The notes beneath the pieces were generated by a model. The model did no database searches. It was not told where the DNA came from and saw only the letters and a program-made list of their open reading frames with translations. This document shows positions 51,750 to 61,649 of a DNA stretch of 64,000 nt, piece after piece. This DNA is from Sulfopaludibacter sp035606355 (GTDB taxonomy: Bacteria; Acidobacteriota; Terriglobia; Bryobacterales; Bryobacteraceae), in NCBI GenBank assembly GCA_035606355.1, contig DATNFO010000025.1, positions 1 to 64,000 on the forward strand. The letters run 5' to 3'. The translations under genes and the position numbers were made by a program. How positions within the stretch are numbered: the first letter of the stretch is position 1; every line of letters starts with the position of its first letter.

Positions 51750-52786
51750 GCTCGCGCTCTGCCCAGCAAAGCCTCATAGACGTTCCACGTTTGGCGGACG
51801 GCCTTTTCCCAGGTAAATAATTCAGCTCGCGCGATGCCGCGCGCGGCGTATTCCGTTCTCAGCTCCTGGTCCTCCGTCATTCGACCGATAGCATCCGCCA
51901 GCGCCGCGGTATCTTCCGGGTCGACGAGCACGGCCGCATCGCCGGCGACCTCGGGAAGCGCGCTGCAGTTCGACGCGATCACCGGGAGCCCGGCGGCCAT
52001 CGCTTCCAGCACAGGCATTCCGAAACCTTCATCGAGCGACGGAAACGCGAACACCGACGCGCGCGCGTAGAGAGCGGCGAGCTCAGCGGAGGAGATGTAA
52101 CCGGTGACCGAGATGCGGGCGCGGGCGGGGCTGTTCTGTATACGTTCTAGGATCGCCCCGGCGCCATACCCACCGGACCCAGCGAGCACCAGCCGCCAAT
52201 TTTTCGAAGCCGTTTCGAACGCCTCAACAAGCCGCGCTATATTCTTTCGCTTCTGAATCGCTCCCACGCTGAGCACGATGTTTTCACGCGGAGTGGGGCC
52301 GGCGCGCAGCGGACGGACGCCGTGATGAACAACGGTGACGCGCTCCGGTTCGACACCCAGCAGCTCCACAACCTGCCGCCTGGTGAATTCGCTGACGGCA
52401 ATAATTGCATCGGCACGGCGTGCAGCATCGCGAGCCTGTGCGGTGAATCGCGCGCGGAATTCCGGCGTAGAGTATTCGCCGGTCATCACGAATAAATCGT
52501 GAAACGTGGCGACGGATCGCTTCAGCCGCATTCCCGGCAGCCGCTGGTTAAGGCCGTGGAAAACATCGGCGCCGCGCGGACCCAGCGGCTCGGCGAGCAG
52601 ACGCCGTGAAACGTTCGGCGGCATGGTCTCCCGCAGCGCGCGCCAGAACCGGTGAGAGCGATAGCAGAAGCGGAAGCGCGTGTCCGGGTGCGCCGCGGCC
52701 AAGCCGTAAAGAAGCTCGTGCGAATAGACACCGACGCCGGTAAGGCCGTCGCCAATGCTATATGTCGCGTCGAGCGCGCAGATCAG
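51746..52786 (-). CDS. GT4-family glycosyltransferase with apparent CTG start
   Basis: 346 residues if started at CTG (52784-52786). The usual N-terminal strand of the family (LICALDATYSIGDGLTGVGVYSHELL) is present only in this extended frame; starting at the first TTG (52700-52702) would delete it. The Rossmann C-domain has LSVGAIQKRKN and the donor-binding EGFGMPVLEAM (E-x7-E). It transfers a sugar from a nucleotide donor, probably for envelope or exopolysaccharide. The CTGA overlap with the regulator stop suggests reinitiation. Confidence 0.85.
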   Translation of the reverse strand: MICALDATYSIGDGLTGVGVYSHELLYGLAAAHPDTRFRFCYRSHRFWRALRETMPPNVSRRLLAEPLGPRGADVFHGLNQRLPGMRLKRSVATFHDLFVMTGEYSTPEFRARFTAQARDAARRADAIIAVSEFTRRQVVELLGVEPERVTVVHHGVRPLRAGPTPRENIVLSVGAIQKRKNIARLVEAFETASKNWRLVLAGSGGYGAGAILERIQNSPARARISVTGYISSAELAALYARASVFAFPSLDEGFGMPVLEAMAAGLPVIASNCSALPEVAGDAAVLVDPEDTAALADAIGRMTEDQELRTEYAARGIARAELFTWEKAVRQTWNVYEALLGRARA

Positions 52787-53775
52787 TGGAGTTGGTATTC
52801 CCTTATTTTGCGATAAAGCGTGGTCCGTCCGATACCCAGGCGGCGGGCGGCTTCCCCGCGGTTGCCGCCGGTCGCAGTCAAAGCGGCGGCGATGGCTTGC
52901 CGCTCGCTCTCGGGGATGGTAATCACCGGGGAAGGCGAGGACCGGCGAAACTCGGGCAAGCCGCCGACGGCTTCACTGAGGCGGTGCAGGCTCTCGGGCG
53001 CGCCCGCCCTCGCCGCGAGCGCATAGTGCAAGCCGGAAGGCAGAGCGGCCTCAACCGACCCTTCGGAGTACAAAGTCGCCATCCGTTCCACGCACGTCTT
53101 GAGTTCGCGGACATTGCCGGGCCAATCGTAACTGCAGAGAAGGTTTATGGTCTCGGGATCGGGACGGACCGCGGAGTGCGGCAGGCTGCGGAGGAAGTGC
53201 TCGATCAGCAGCGGAATGTCTTCGGCGCGGTCGCGCAGGGCGGGCAGGCGGACCGTGAAGGCGTTCAGCCGATAGAACAGATCTTCGCGGAACCGGCCGG
53301 CTTTGACTTCCGCGCGCAGGTCGCGATGCGTGGCGGCGATGATCCGCAGATCCACTTTGCGCCACTGCAACGAGCCCACCGGGCGGTACTCGCGCTCCTG
53401 AACGAGGCGAAGCAGCTTGACCTGGAATTCGAGCGGCAGGTCGCCGATCTCGTCGAAGAACGCGGTGCCGCCGTCGGCTGCGGCGACGAGGCCTTTTTTG
53501 TCGGCGATGGCGCCACTGAAGGAGCCTCTCACGTGCCCGAACAGCTCGCTTTCCATGAGGGTGCCGACGAGCGCCCCGCAGTCGATCGGGACGAACTGGC
53601 CGCGCGGATCGGCGTCGTAGATGGCTCTGGCGACTACTTCCTTGCCGGTGCCGGTTTCACCCAGCAGCAGCACCGGCAGGCCGGCGCGTGCCGCTTTGTG
53701 GATCATGCGGCGGAGCAGGCCCATCTGAGGGGATTGACCGATGAGAGCGCGGGCGTGGTCCGGCGGGGCGGGCAT
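52783..53775 (-). CDS. Receiver-less sigma-54 activator with atypical GSFSGA loop
   Basis: 330 residues. The AAA+ domain has Walker A GETGTGKE, Walker B AFFDEIGD, and an arginine finger region FREDLFYRLN. The sigma-54 contact loop reads GSFSGA where GAFTGA is expected, with the key threonine replaced by serine. A Fis-type HTH ends the protein (NRGEAARRLGIGRTTLYRKI). There is no receiver, GAF or PAS domain, so activity may be controlled by a partner or by expression. It is sandwiched between rlpA (16 bp upstream) and the glycosyltransferase gene. Confidence 0.92.
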   Translation of the reverse strand: MPAPPDHARALIGQSPQMGLLRRMIHKAARAGLPVLLLGETGTGKEVVARAIYDADPRGQFVPIDCGALVGTLMESELFGHVRGSFSGAIADKKGLVAAADGGTAFFDEIGDLPLEFQVKLLRLVQEREYRPVGSLQWRKVDLRIIAATHRDLRAEVKAGRFREDLFYRLNAFTVRLPALRDRAEDIPLLIEHFLRSLPHSAVRPDPETINLLCSYDWPGNVRELKTCVERMATLYSEGSVEAALPSGLHYALAARAGAPESLHRLSEAVGGLPEFRRSSPSPVITIPESERQAIAAALTATGGNRGEAARRLGIGRTTLYRKIREYQLH

Positions 53776-53790
53776 CGAAGTTCGGGTGCG

Positions 53791-54459
53791 TTAATCTAGT
53801 CGCACGACGAACCCGTTTTTCTCACCCGATTCGGAGCGAATGCGCGCACTGAGGGCTTTTGCGCCATCTTCGGTGGCTTCGGCGCCTACCAGGACGCGCC
53901 ATAAATCCGGTGTATCGGCGCGCTGCACGAGCTTGGCGACGCCGTAGCGGGCGGCCATGTTGGCGCGCATGCGCTCGGCATTGTCCTTATTCCGGAATGC
54001 GCCCACCTGTACCGCAAAGACTCCCGCGGGCACCACGTCAGGGACCTTGGTGACGACCACTTCGACATTGGCGACGCCGGGCCCGATCATGTCGATGGCT
54101 TTGGCCGCGGCGTGGGAAAGATCGATGATGCGGCCATCGACGAATGGACCGCGGTCAATGATGCGGACGTCGACGGATTTGGAATTGTCGAGATTCACCA
54201 CCCGGACCCAGGTGTTGAAGGGCAGGGTGCGGTGAGCCGCGACCAAGGTTTCCATGTCGTAGATCTCGCCGTCGGCGGCTTGCCGGCCGTGGTAGGGGTG
54301 CCCATACCAACTGGCGACGCCCGTTTCGGTGCTGCCGACCGGCGGTGCCGGAGTTGGGACGGGTCGCGGAGGTGGAATCGTGCGATGCGCCACCCTCTTA
54401 TGGTGCGCACAACCCGCGAGCGCAACCGCCACGATGCTGAGCGCGAGGACCCGTTTCAT
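53791..54459 (-). CDS. rlpA: RlpA-like septal lytic transglycosylase with SPOR domain
   Basis: 222 residues. The lipobox LAGC gives lipid-modified Cys17. The double-psi beta-barrel (about 48-140) has GVASWYG, AAHRTLPF and RIIDRGPF with the His and Asp that are catalytic in characterised RlpA. The SPOR domain (about 145-222, FAVQVGAFRNKDNAERM) binds denuded septal glycan. It cleaves peptidoglycan strands that lack stem peptides, at division sites in the outer-membrane/periplasm. It is the first gene of the rlpA-regulator-glycosyltransferase run. Confidence 0.93.
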   Translation of the reverse strand: MKRVLALSIVAVALAGCAHHKRVAHRTIPPPRPVPTPAPPVGSTETGVASWYGHPYHGRQAADGEIYDMETLVAAHRTLPFNTWVRVVNLDNSKSVDVRIIDRGPFVDGRIIDLSHAAAKAIDMIGPGVANVEVVVTKVPDVVPAGVFAVQVGAFRNKDNAERMRANMAARYGVAKLVQRADTPDLWRVLVGAEATEDGAKALSARIRSESGEKNGFVVRLD

Positions 54460-54510
54460 TACTATCTTGAGATTATAAAGCTTTTGCCGGAATGTGCCGA
54501 TAAGAAAAGC

Positions 54511-54840
54511 ATGGAGGAACGGCGCACGGAACCTCGCATGTTATGCGCGGATATGGTCGATATCGTCTGGCGGGAGCCTGGCGGTAAACTGCGGCGGGAA
54601 ACGGCGCTGCTCGAGGACATTTCGCATTCGGGCGCCTGTTTGCAATTGGAGCGGGCGTTGCCGGTGGGCGCCGTCGTGCGATGGCGTTCGCCAGGGCAGG
54701 AGTTCCGGGGACGCGTGACGCACTGCGTGTATCGGGAAATCGGGTATTTCGCAGGGGTGGAGTTCGATGAGCGGTCTAAGTGGCGATGCGAGACGTTCAC
54801 GCCCCAGCATCTGTTGGATCTGGCTAAGCTGGCTCGGTAG
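54511..54840 (+). CDS. PilZ-domain protein
   Basis: 109 residues from ATG 54511; the frame is open far upstream but only as rlpA antisense. The c-di-GMP-binding pattern is visible: an Arg-rich start (ERRTEPR), then DISHSGACL (D-x-S-x-x-G). A single-domain PilZ protein usually senses c-di-GMP for a partner. No partner is adjacent; rlpA is divergent, so a shared control region of about 50 bp lies between them. Confidence 0.88.
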   Translation: MEERRTEPRMLCADMVDIVWREPGGKLRRETALLEDISHSGACLQLERALPVGAVVRWRSPGQEFRGRVTHCVYREIGYFAGVEFDERSKWRCETFTPQHLLDLAKLAR

Positions 54841-54903
54841 GGCTCGCTTTCGCCGCGCCTGCAACGCGTCGCGGTCTCGCTTCGCTCTCCCGAAATGCTC
54901 AGT

Positions 54904-54931
54904 TTGCGACCGGCCGGAGGCCGGTCGTTAC

Positions 54932-54932
<1 letters not shown>
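54904..54932. repeat. Palindromic repeat GCGACCGGCCGGAGGCCGGT at the sdhB 3' end
   Basis: Third member of the family at 38209 and 45043. GACCGGCC-GGA-GGCCGGTC is followed by GTTACC. Here the sdhB stop (TAG on the minus strand, 54932-54934) lies just upstream of the repeat rather than within it. Confidence 0.8.
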
Positions 54933-55698
<766 letters not shown>

Positions 55699-55699
<1 letters not shown>

Positions 55700-57612
55700 T
55701 ACTTGTAGCTCCGTTGCGCCGGATGCACGTACTCGAATGTCAGCGGCTCTTTCACCAGTTCGGGACGATTCCCCACTCCCCGGAACTCCCAGGCGGCAGT
55801 GTACGAGTAGTGCTCGTCATCGCGCTGCGCTTCCCCGTCGGGTGTTTGATACTCCTCGCGGAAGTGGCCGCCGCAGCTTTCGTTGCGCTCCAGAGCGTCC
55901 AGGCACATGAGCTCGGCAAGTTCGAAGAAATCGGCGACGCGGCCGGCCTTTTCGAGCGATTGATTCAGCTCGTCGCCGTTGCCCAGCACCTTCACTTCGC
56001 GCCAGTACTGTTCGCGCAGCGCCGGAATCTGTGCGAGCGCCTGCTTGAGACCCTCGGCGGTGCGCGACATGCCGCAGTACTCCCACATCAGTTTCCCGAG
56101 CTCGCGGTGGAAGGAGTCCACGCTGCGCGTGCCGCGCGTTTCGAGCAGTTTCCTGGTAGTCGCGGCCACCTGATTCTCGGCGTCCTTTACTGCCAGGTGA
56201 TTGGTGTCCACCTTTTCCAGTTTGCTGGAGGCGATGTAATCGTTGATGGTGTTCGGCAGGACGAAGTAGCCGTCCGCCAGACCCTGCATGAGAGCGCTCG
56301 CCCCGAGACGATTGGCGCCGTGGTCGGAGAAATTCGCTTCGCCGACTACGTACATACCGGGCACGGTCGACATCAGGTTGTAATCCACCCAGAGGCCGCC
56401 CATGGTGTAGTGAATCGCCGGGTAAATGCGCATCGGCGTGGTATACGGGTCTTCGCCGGTGATGCGCTCGTACATATCGAAGAGATTGCCGTAGCGCTCT
56501 TTGATGAGGCTTCGGCCGAGCCGCTCGATGGCATCCCGGAAATCCAGGTAAACCGCGAGCTTGGTTTCGCCGACGCCGCGGCCTTCGTCGCAGACCATCT
56601 TGGCGTTGCGGGAGGCGACGTCGCGCGGCACCAGGTTGCCGAAGCTCGGATAGCGCCGCTCGAGATAATAGTCGCGCTCGTTGGGCGGGATCTGGCTGGG
56701 CGGCCGCGGATCGTCCTTCTTCAGCGGCACCCACACTCGCCCATCGTTGCGCAGCGATTCGCTCATCAGGGTGAGCTTGCTCTGGTAGTCGCCGGATACG
56801 GGGATGCAGGTCGGGTGGATCTGGGTGAAGCACGGATTGGCGAAGAGAGCGCCGCGCTTGTGTGCGCGCCAGATCGCCGTGGCATTGGATCCTTTGGCGT
56901 TGGTCGAGAGATAGTAGACGTTGCCGTAGCCGCCGGTCCCGAGCACCACCGTATCGCCGATGTGCGATTCGATCTTGCCCGTGATCAGGTCGCGAACCAC
57001 GATGCCGCGCGCTTTGCCATCGATGACAATCAGGTCCAGCATTTCGGTGCGCGGGAACATCTGCACGCCGCCGAGGCCGATCTGCCGTTCGAGTGCCTGA
57101 TAGGCGCCGAGCAGAAGCTGCTGCCCGGTCTGCCCGCGCGCATAGAACGTGCGCGACACCTGCGCGCCGCCGAAGCTGCGGTTATCGAGATAGCCCGAAT
57201 ATTCGCGCGCGAAGGGCACGCCCTGTCCGACGCATTGATCGATGATGTTGACGCTGATCTGCGCCAGGCGATAGACGTTGGATTCACGGCTGCGGAAATC
57301 GCCTCCCTTCACGGTGTCGTAGAAGAGCCGGTAGACGCTGTCGCCATCGTTGTGATAATTCTTGGCGGCGTTGATGCCTCCCTGCGCCGCGATGCTGTGG
57401 GCGCGGCGCGGCGAATCCTGAAAACAGAAGCACTTCACCTTATAGCCGAGCTCGGAAAGCGTCGCGGCGGCCGATCCGCCGGCCAGACCCGTTCCTACCA
57501 CGATGATGGTGTGCTTGCGCTTGTTTGCCGGATTCACCAGCTTCAGATTGAACCTGTGGCGATCCCACCGGGTCTCAATCGGTCCAGTCGGAGATTTCGA
57601 GTTCAGTTCCAC
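55699..57612 (-). CDS. sdhA: Succinate dehydrogenase/fumarate reductase flavoprotein subunit
   Basis: 637 residues, the length of the longer type. FAD is bound by GTGLAGGSAAATL, and the covalent flavin histidine is His72 in RRAHSIAAQGG. The capping domain and the catalytic Arg region HPTCIPVSG and GANRLGASAL are present. The enzyme oxidises succinate to fumarate in the TCA cycle, facing the cytoplasm. Together with a single fused cytochrome b subunit (sdhC) and sdhB it forms a complex II of the two-haem, three-subunit type. Confidence 0.96.
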
Positions 57613-57627
57613 GCGAGCGTCCTCAAG

Positions 57628-58341
57628 TTACTGCAAAAACCCGGCCAGCACCGCGACCGGAACGGAAATAAAGCCAATGCAAACCAGGATGGCGAATACC
57701 GCGGCGCCGGCTTTGATCTTCGGCGTGTAGCGCGGGTGCGCGAGCCCCAGCGATTGAAAGAGACTGTACAGCCCGTGATAGAGATGCATGCACAGCAGCA
57801 CCATTGCCAGGATATAGAAGGCGGCGACCAGCGGGTGACTGAAGCCGGTGATCACGTTGGTTCGCACGTCCGGCATATTCGGATTGCCGCCTACGTCTTT
57901 TGTGTCCAGTCCAGGGATGGCGCCGGAAGTGAGGTGCAGCACGTGGAAGATGATGAACGCGCCGACGATCACGCCGCTCCAGCGCATGGTGCGCGCCGCG
58001 TAGGCTGACGGCACATCGGTCTTCTTCACGTAACCGATGGGGCGCGCGGCGTTGTTCATCGCCCACAGTTGCACCGCGGCGGTGATGTGCAGGATCACGG
58101 CCGCCAGCAGGATCAGGCGGATTGCCCATAGCGGGCCCACATTCGCCGGGCTGTGCAGAAACGCCGCGTAGTTGTTGATCTGTTGCGGATTCGACGAGAA
58201 GATCTGCAAGTTCCCCAGCATGTGGCCGAGCACATAGCCGAAGAGAATGATGCCGGTGACCGCCATCATCACCTTTTTGCCGATGGGCGCATCGTAAAAA
58301 CGGACGGCCCGGCGCACCGGGCTGATCGCGAGTGTACTCAT
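57628..58341 (-). CDS. sdhC: Succinate dehydrogenase cytochrome b subunit
   Basis: 237 residues with about five membrane helices (roughly 27-48, 70-95, 122-140, 165-185 and 210-232). Conserved histidines on the helices (for example GHMLGN, LHITAA, FHVLHL, MHLYHG) fit the dihaem b cytochrome of three-subunit complex II found in Bacillus and Wolinella. It anchors SdhAB and reduces menaquinone or ubiquinone. It is the first gene of sdhCAB, with a 15-bp gap to sdhA. Confidence 0.95.
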   Translation of the reverse strand: MSTLAISPVRRAVRFYDAPIGKKVMMAVTGIILFGYVLGHMLGNLQIFSSNPQQINNYAAFLHSPANVGPLWAIRLILLAAVILHITAAVQLWAMNNAARPIGYVKKTDVPSAYAARTMRWSGVIVGAFIIFHVLHLTSGAIPGLDTKDVGGNPNMPDVRTNVITGFSHPLVAAFYILAMVLLCMHLYHGLYSLFQSLGLAHPRYTPKIKAGAAVFAILVCIGFISVPVAVLAGFLQ

Positions 58342-58449
58342 GTTCTATTCCTGGTTCTGGCGAGTTGGCTTCGCCAAAGCTGTCGGGTGGCGCCCTCAAT
58401 CCGGGACGCACCAAGCGGGGATGGAGCCGTCAAACCAACTAGTATACGC

Positions 58450-58980
58450 CTAGAAAGCGTAGTCGGGCGGCTTAATCCCCTTTAGTCTCATATAAACTTC
58501 GGCTTGGCCGCGGTGGTGAGCGGTGTGCGTGAAGTAGCTCCAAAGCCACTCGAAGCCGGTCATTTTGCGCGTTCCTCCCACGGTGGCACTCAGCTTTTCG
58601 GGAGTCATGGCGGCGACGGCCTTGTTGCAGAAATCGAAGGACGACTGCAGGAACGGCAGAGCCTCATCCTTGGGCACATCGGGCTCATTCTCCTTGGGGT
58701 TGCGGACGGCCTTGAGGATGCCGGCGGGCATTTCGGGTCGCGGCAAGCCGCTGGCAGTGGCGCAGGCTCCGACGTTCGCGGCGCCGATGTGGGCCATCAG
58801 CATCCCGAAGCTCATCTCCGCGGGGTTGGGGCGGGTGTTGTAAAGCTCCGCCGGCATCGTTTTAGCGACGGCGACGGTGAACTCGCCGCTCGTCTTCCAG
58901 TGCTGCGCCAGCACGTTCGTAAAATCCTGGGCCAGCAGCGGCGCGGCGGCCAGCGCGATTAGTAACACATGTCTCTTCAC
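58450..58980 (-). CDS. Exported DinB-superfamily protein
   Basis: 176 residues from GTG 58980, chosen because GAGG lies 8 nt upstream and the start gives a short signal peptide (KRHVLLIALAAAPLLAQ). The four-helix DinB fold has the three metal histidines at MAHIGAAN and HTAHHRGQAEVYMRLKG. Metal-dependent thiol-transferase or hydrolase roles are known for family members, but export is unusual because most are cytoplasmic. It is divergent from the secretion ATPase gene. Confidence 0.85.
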   Translation of the reverse strand: MKRHVLLIALAAAPLLAQDFTNVLAQHWKTSGEFTVAVAKTMPAELYNTRPNPAEMSFGMLMAHIGAANVGACATASGLPRPEMPAGILKAVRNPKENEPDVPKDEALPFLQSSFDFCNKAVAAMTPEKLSATVGGTRKMTGFEWLWSYFTHTAHHRGQAEVYMRLKGIKPPDYAF

Positions 58981-59045
58981 TTGTTTGCCTCGGGCTATAA
59001 TTGTTATCGAAATCCGGCTCAAAGAGCAACTCCAGGAGACAACTG

Positions 59046-60383
59046 TTGGGACCGAATCAACGCCCTCCGTCCGGCCGCCCGGGCTCCGCCATGTCGGTGC
59101 GGAGTGCCGATCGCTACTTCGAGCTGAAGAGCGAAATCCACCGCAAGCTGATCGGCGTGTTGAACCTGGAGAGGGTCTCGTCGATTCCGAAGGACCGGCT
59201 GCGCGCGGAGATCGGCCGTGTTGTCGAGCGGTTGCTAGACGACGAGCGCGTCCCGATGACCACGGCGGAGCAGACCAAGATCGTCGAAGAGGTGCTCGAC
59301 GAAGTGCTCGGGCTGGGGCCGCTCGAAACGCTGCTCAAAGAGCCGAGCATCAGCGATATTCTGGTCAATCGTTATAACAAGGTCTTCATCGAGCGTAACG
59401 GCAAGCTGTCGGAAACCACCGTCCGGTTTAAAGACGATGCGCACCTGCTGCACATCATCGAGAAGATCGTCTCGCAGGTAGGGCGGCGCATCGACGAAGC
59501 GCAGCCGATTGTCGACGCGCGCCTGCAGGACGGCTCGCGCGTGAATGCGATTATCCCGCCGCTGGCGCTGGATGGGCCGTGCCTGAGTATCCGCCGCTTC
59601 GGCCGCCACGTGATCACGCAAGAGGAGATGGTGCAGTACAAGACCGTCACGCACGGGATGTTGCGGTTCCTGGCGGCGTGTGTGCAATCGAAAACGACGG
59701 TGCTCATTTCCGGCGGAACGGGCTCCGGCAAAACCACCATGTTGAATGCGCTCTCGCGGTTCATCCCGGAAGAAGAGCGCATCGTGACCATTGAGGACAC
59801 GGCCGAATTGCAGCTTCAGCAGCGGCACGTGGTCAAGTTCGAGACGCGTCCGCCAAATCTCAATAAAGAGGGCGGCATCAATCAGCGTATTCTGCTGCGT
59901 ACCGCGCTGCGTATGCGGCCGGACCGCATCATCGTGGGCGAGTGTCGCGGCGCCGAAGCGCTGGACATGCTGCAGGCGATGAACACGGGCGTGGAAGGCT
60001 CTATGAGCACAGTGCACGCGAACACGCCGCGCGATGCGTTCTCGCGCCTGGAAACCATGGTGATGATGGCCGACCTGGAGATTCCGACGCGCGTGATTCT
60101 GCAGCAGCTCGCCAGCGCCATCAAGCTGGTGGTGCAGGTGTCGCGCCTGCAGGACGGAACGCGCAAGATCCTCAGCATTTCGGAGGTGGTGGGCGTCGCC
60201 GACGATCGCGTAGAGTTGCAGGAGATCTTCACGTTCGAGCGGCTGGGCGTAACCGATGAGGGCAAGGTGCAGGGACGTTTCCGCGCCACCGGCGTACAGC
60301 CGAAGATCCTGGAGCGCCTGCGGGTCAGCGGCATTCAGGTGCCACCTGCGATTTTTGAAGAATCGGTTGATGTCAATCTGTGA
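59046..60383 (+). CDS. cpaF: CpaF/TadA-family secretion ATPase
   Basis: 445 residues from a TTG with AGGAGA 6 nt upstream; an earlier TTG and the ATG at 59091 are alternatives. The N-terminal all-alpha domain is followed by the RecA-like ATPase with Walker A SGGTGSGKTT, an Asp box VTIEDTAELQL, Walker B RPDRIIVGECRG and a His box MSTVHANT. It powers a type IV pilus-like (Tad/Flp) or type II secretion machine. No other tad genes are nearby, so it may be an orphan ATPase. It overlaps the next gene by 4 bp (GTGA). Confidence 0.93.
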   Translation: MGPNQRPPSGRPGSAMSVRSADRYFELKSEIHRKLIGVLNLERVSSIPKDRLRAEIGRVVERLLDDERVPMTTAEQTKIVEEVLDEVLGLGPLETLLKEPSISDILVNRYNKVFIERNGKLSETTVRFKDDAHLLHIIEKIVSQVGRRIDEAQPIVDARLQDGSRVNAIIPPLALDGPCLSIRRFGRHVITQEEMVQYKTVTHGMLRFLAACVQSKTTVLISGGTGSGKTTMLNALSRFIPEEERIVTIEDTAELQLQQRHVVKFETRPPNLNKEGGINQRILLRTALRMRPDRIIVGECRGAEALDMLQAMNTGVEGSMSTVHANTPRDAFSRLETMVMMADLEIPTRVILQQLASAIKLVVQVSRLQDGTRKILSISEVVGVADDRVELQEIFTFERLGVTDEGKVQGRFRATGVQPKILERLRVSGIQVPPAIFEESVDVNL

Positions 60384-60889
60384 AGCCGCTGCGCACGGAG
60401 ACCGCGTTTCACACGCCGTGGTTTGAGCTGGTCGCCAAGACCATGCGCGAGGGCGAAGCGCCATTCTATTCGTTGAAGCTGCCGGATTACGCGGCCATCG
60501 TGGCGCTGACGGCAGAGCGCAAGGTGCTCACGGTCCGGCAATACCGGCCGGCGCTGGAGCGATACACATTGGAGCTGCCGAGCGGGTTGGTGGACGCCGG
60601 GGAGCAGCCGGCGGAATCGGCCGCTCGCGAATTGCTGGAGGAAACGGGATATCACGCGGAATCGGTTGACGTGCTGGGGCCGATGTTTCCCGACAATGGG
60701 AGGCTCGGCAATCGCATCTGGAACTGCTTTGCGGAAGGCGTGGTGAAGGCGGGGCTGGAACCTGAAGCGGGGATCGAGGTTCAGGCTTACGATATCGCGG
60801 AATTGCTGCAGATGACGGCGGAGGGCACGTTCGATCATTCGCTGCACGTGGCGGCGCTGCTTCTGGCTCGATTGCGGGGGAAGTTGTGA
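60380..60889 (+). CDS. Nudix hydrolase, ADP-ribose pyrophosphatase-like
   Basis: 169 residues, GTG start in the GTGA overlap with cpaF. The Nudix box is complete: G-x5-E-x7-REL-x-EE-x-GY (GLVDAGEQPAESAARELLEETGY). The preceding VRQYRPALERYTLELPSG is typical of ADP-ribose or nucleotide-sugar pyrophosphatases. It hydrolyses a nucleoside diphosphate linked to another moiety. Coupling to a secretion ATPase gene is probably chance co-transcription. Confidence 0.9.
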   Translation: MKPLRTETAFHTPWFELVAKTMREGEAPFYSLKLPDYAAIVALTAERKVLTVRQYRPALERYTLELPSGLVDAGEQPAESAARELLEETGYHAESVDVLGPMFPDNGRLGNRIWNCFAEGVVKAGLEPEAGIEVQAYDIAELLQMTAEGTFDHSLHVAALLLARLRGKL

Positions 60890-60903
60890 TTTGGCGGCGG
60901 GCG

Positions 60904-61323
60904 TCACTCGGTGTCGAGCAATGGGCCCAGCGCTTCGGGGGTAATACACGGCACGGCGGTGTTTCGGAAGCCTCGCAAATCCCGAGACACGATCCAATCG
61001 CAGCGGTCCGCCGCTGCCGCGGCTGCAGTTACCGCGTCTTCAAAGTCGTGCAGCCCTACCGATAACGCGTCGCTGAGGACGGAGATATCGACGGCGGCGA
61101 CACCGAACACCGAGAGCAAGATTGCGACGGTTCTCTTAGCTGCTGCGGCGCCGCGCGCTTTCTGAACCAGATAGTGGAGCGTAGTGACGGAGTGAGCGGC
61201 AATCCGGCCTTCGATTGCCCCCGTTTCCACATAGCGCCATACCAGCGAACTCGCGGCCGCATGTGGCTGCCGGTCAAGCAAAACGTCGAGAATGACGTTG
61301 GTATCCACCAGAATCCGTTTCAC
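60904..61323 (-). CDS. PIN-domain toxin of a second toxin-antitoxin pair
   Basis: 139 residues. The N-terminus RILVDTNVILDVLLDR gives the first Asp, and DFEDAVTAAAAAADRCDWIVSRD gives later acidic residues. The usual glutamate in the second motif is not obvious: AAHSVTTLHYLV stands at that place. This occurs in the PIN_3-like group. It overlaps the antitoxin gene by 4 bp, with the antitoxin first. Likely an RNase toxin. Confidence 0.88.
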   Translation of the reverse strand: MKRILVDTNVILDVLLDRQPHAAASSLVWRYVETGAIEGRIAAHSVTTLHYLVQKARGAAAAKRTVAILLSVFGVAAVDISVLSDALSVGLHDFEDAVTAAAAAADRCDWIVSRDLRGFRNTAVPCITPEALGPLLDTE

Positions 61324-61544
61324 AGGTACTTCTTTTCCAGGTACCTGTGGTGATCTTGGATTGTGGCCTTGCGCAAGCTGCCTCGCAGTGCGCGCAGTGC
61401 GGGCGTTGCGTCCATCGACTTCGGGTTCGTGACCGCGGCTAAGTAGGTCTCTACCATTTGTGAAATCGAAACGTTTTGCGCCTTCGCATAGCGTTTGGCG
61501 CGGGCAATCACGTTATCATCCACGCTCAACGTCAACTTGGCCAT
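61320..61544 (-). CDS. Antitoxin of DUF6364/ribbon-helix-helix type
   Basis: 74 residues. KLTLSVDDNVIARAKRYAKAQNVSISQMVETYL is a ribbon-helix-helix DNA-binding domain found in the DUF6364 group of antitoxins. The C-terminal end (RGSLRKATIQDHHRYLEKKYL) is the toxin-binding tail. It precedes and overlaps the PIN toxin gene. No clear operator palindrome is seen upstream. Confidence 0.85.
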   Translation of the reverse strand: MAKLTLSVDDNVIARAKRYAKAQNVSISQMVETYLAAVTNPKSMDATPALRALRGSLRKATIQDHHRYLEKKYL

Positions 61545-61649
61545 ATACGTATTCTAGCAACGCAGATGCACGTGCACACCATCGCGGGCCGCCGTCGGGT
61601 CGTCCGGCCGTGCCCTGCGCTATACTATTTTCAGACCTTCCGGTCCTTT

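Noticed and set aside
55714..58008. Long open frame of 764 codons opposite sdhA and sdhC
   Set aside because: The complementary genes are unmistakable complex II subunits; the plus-strand product has shadow-type composition.
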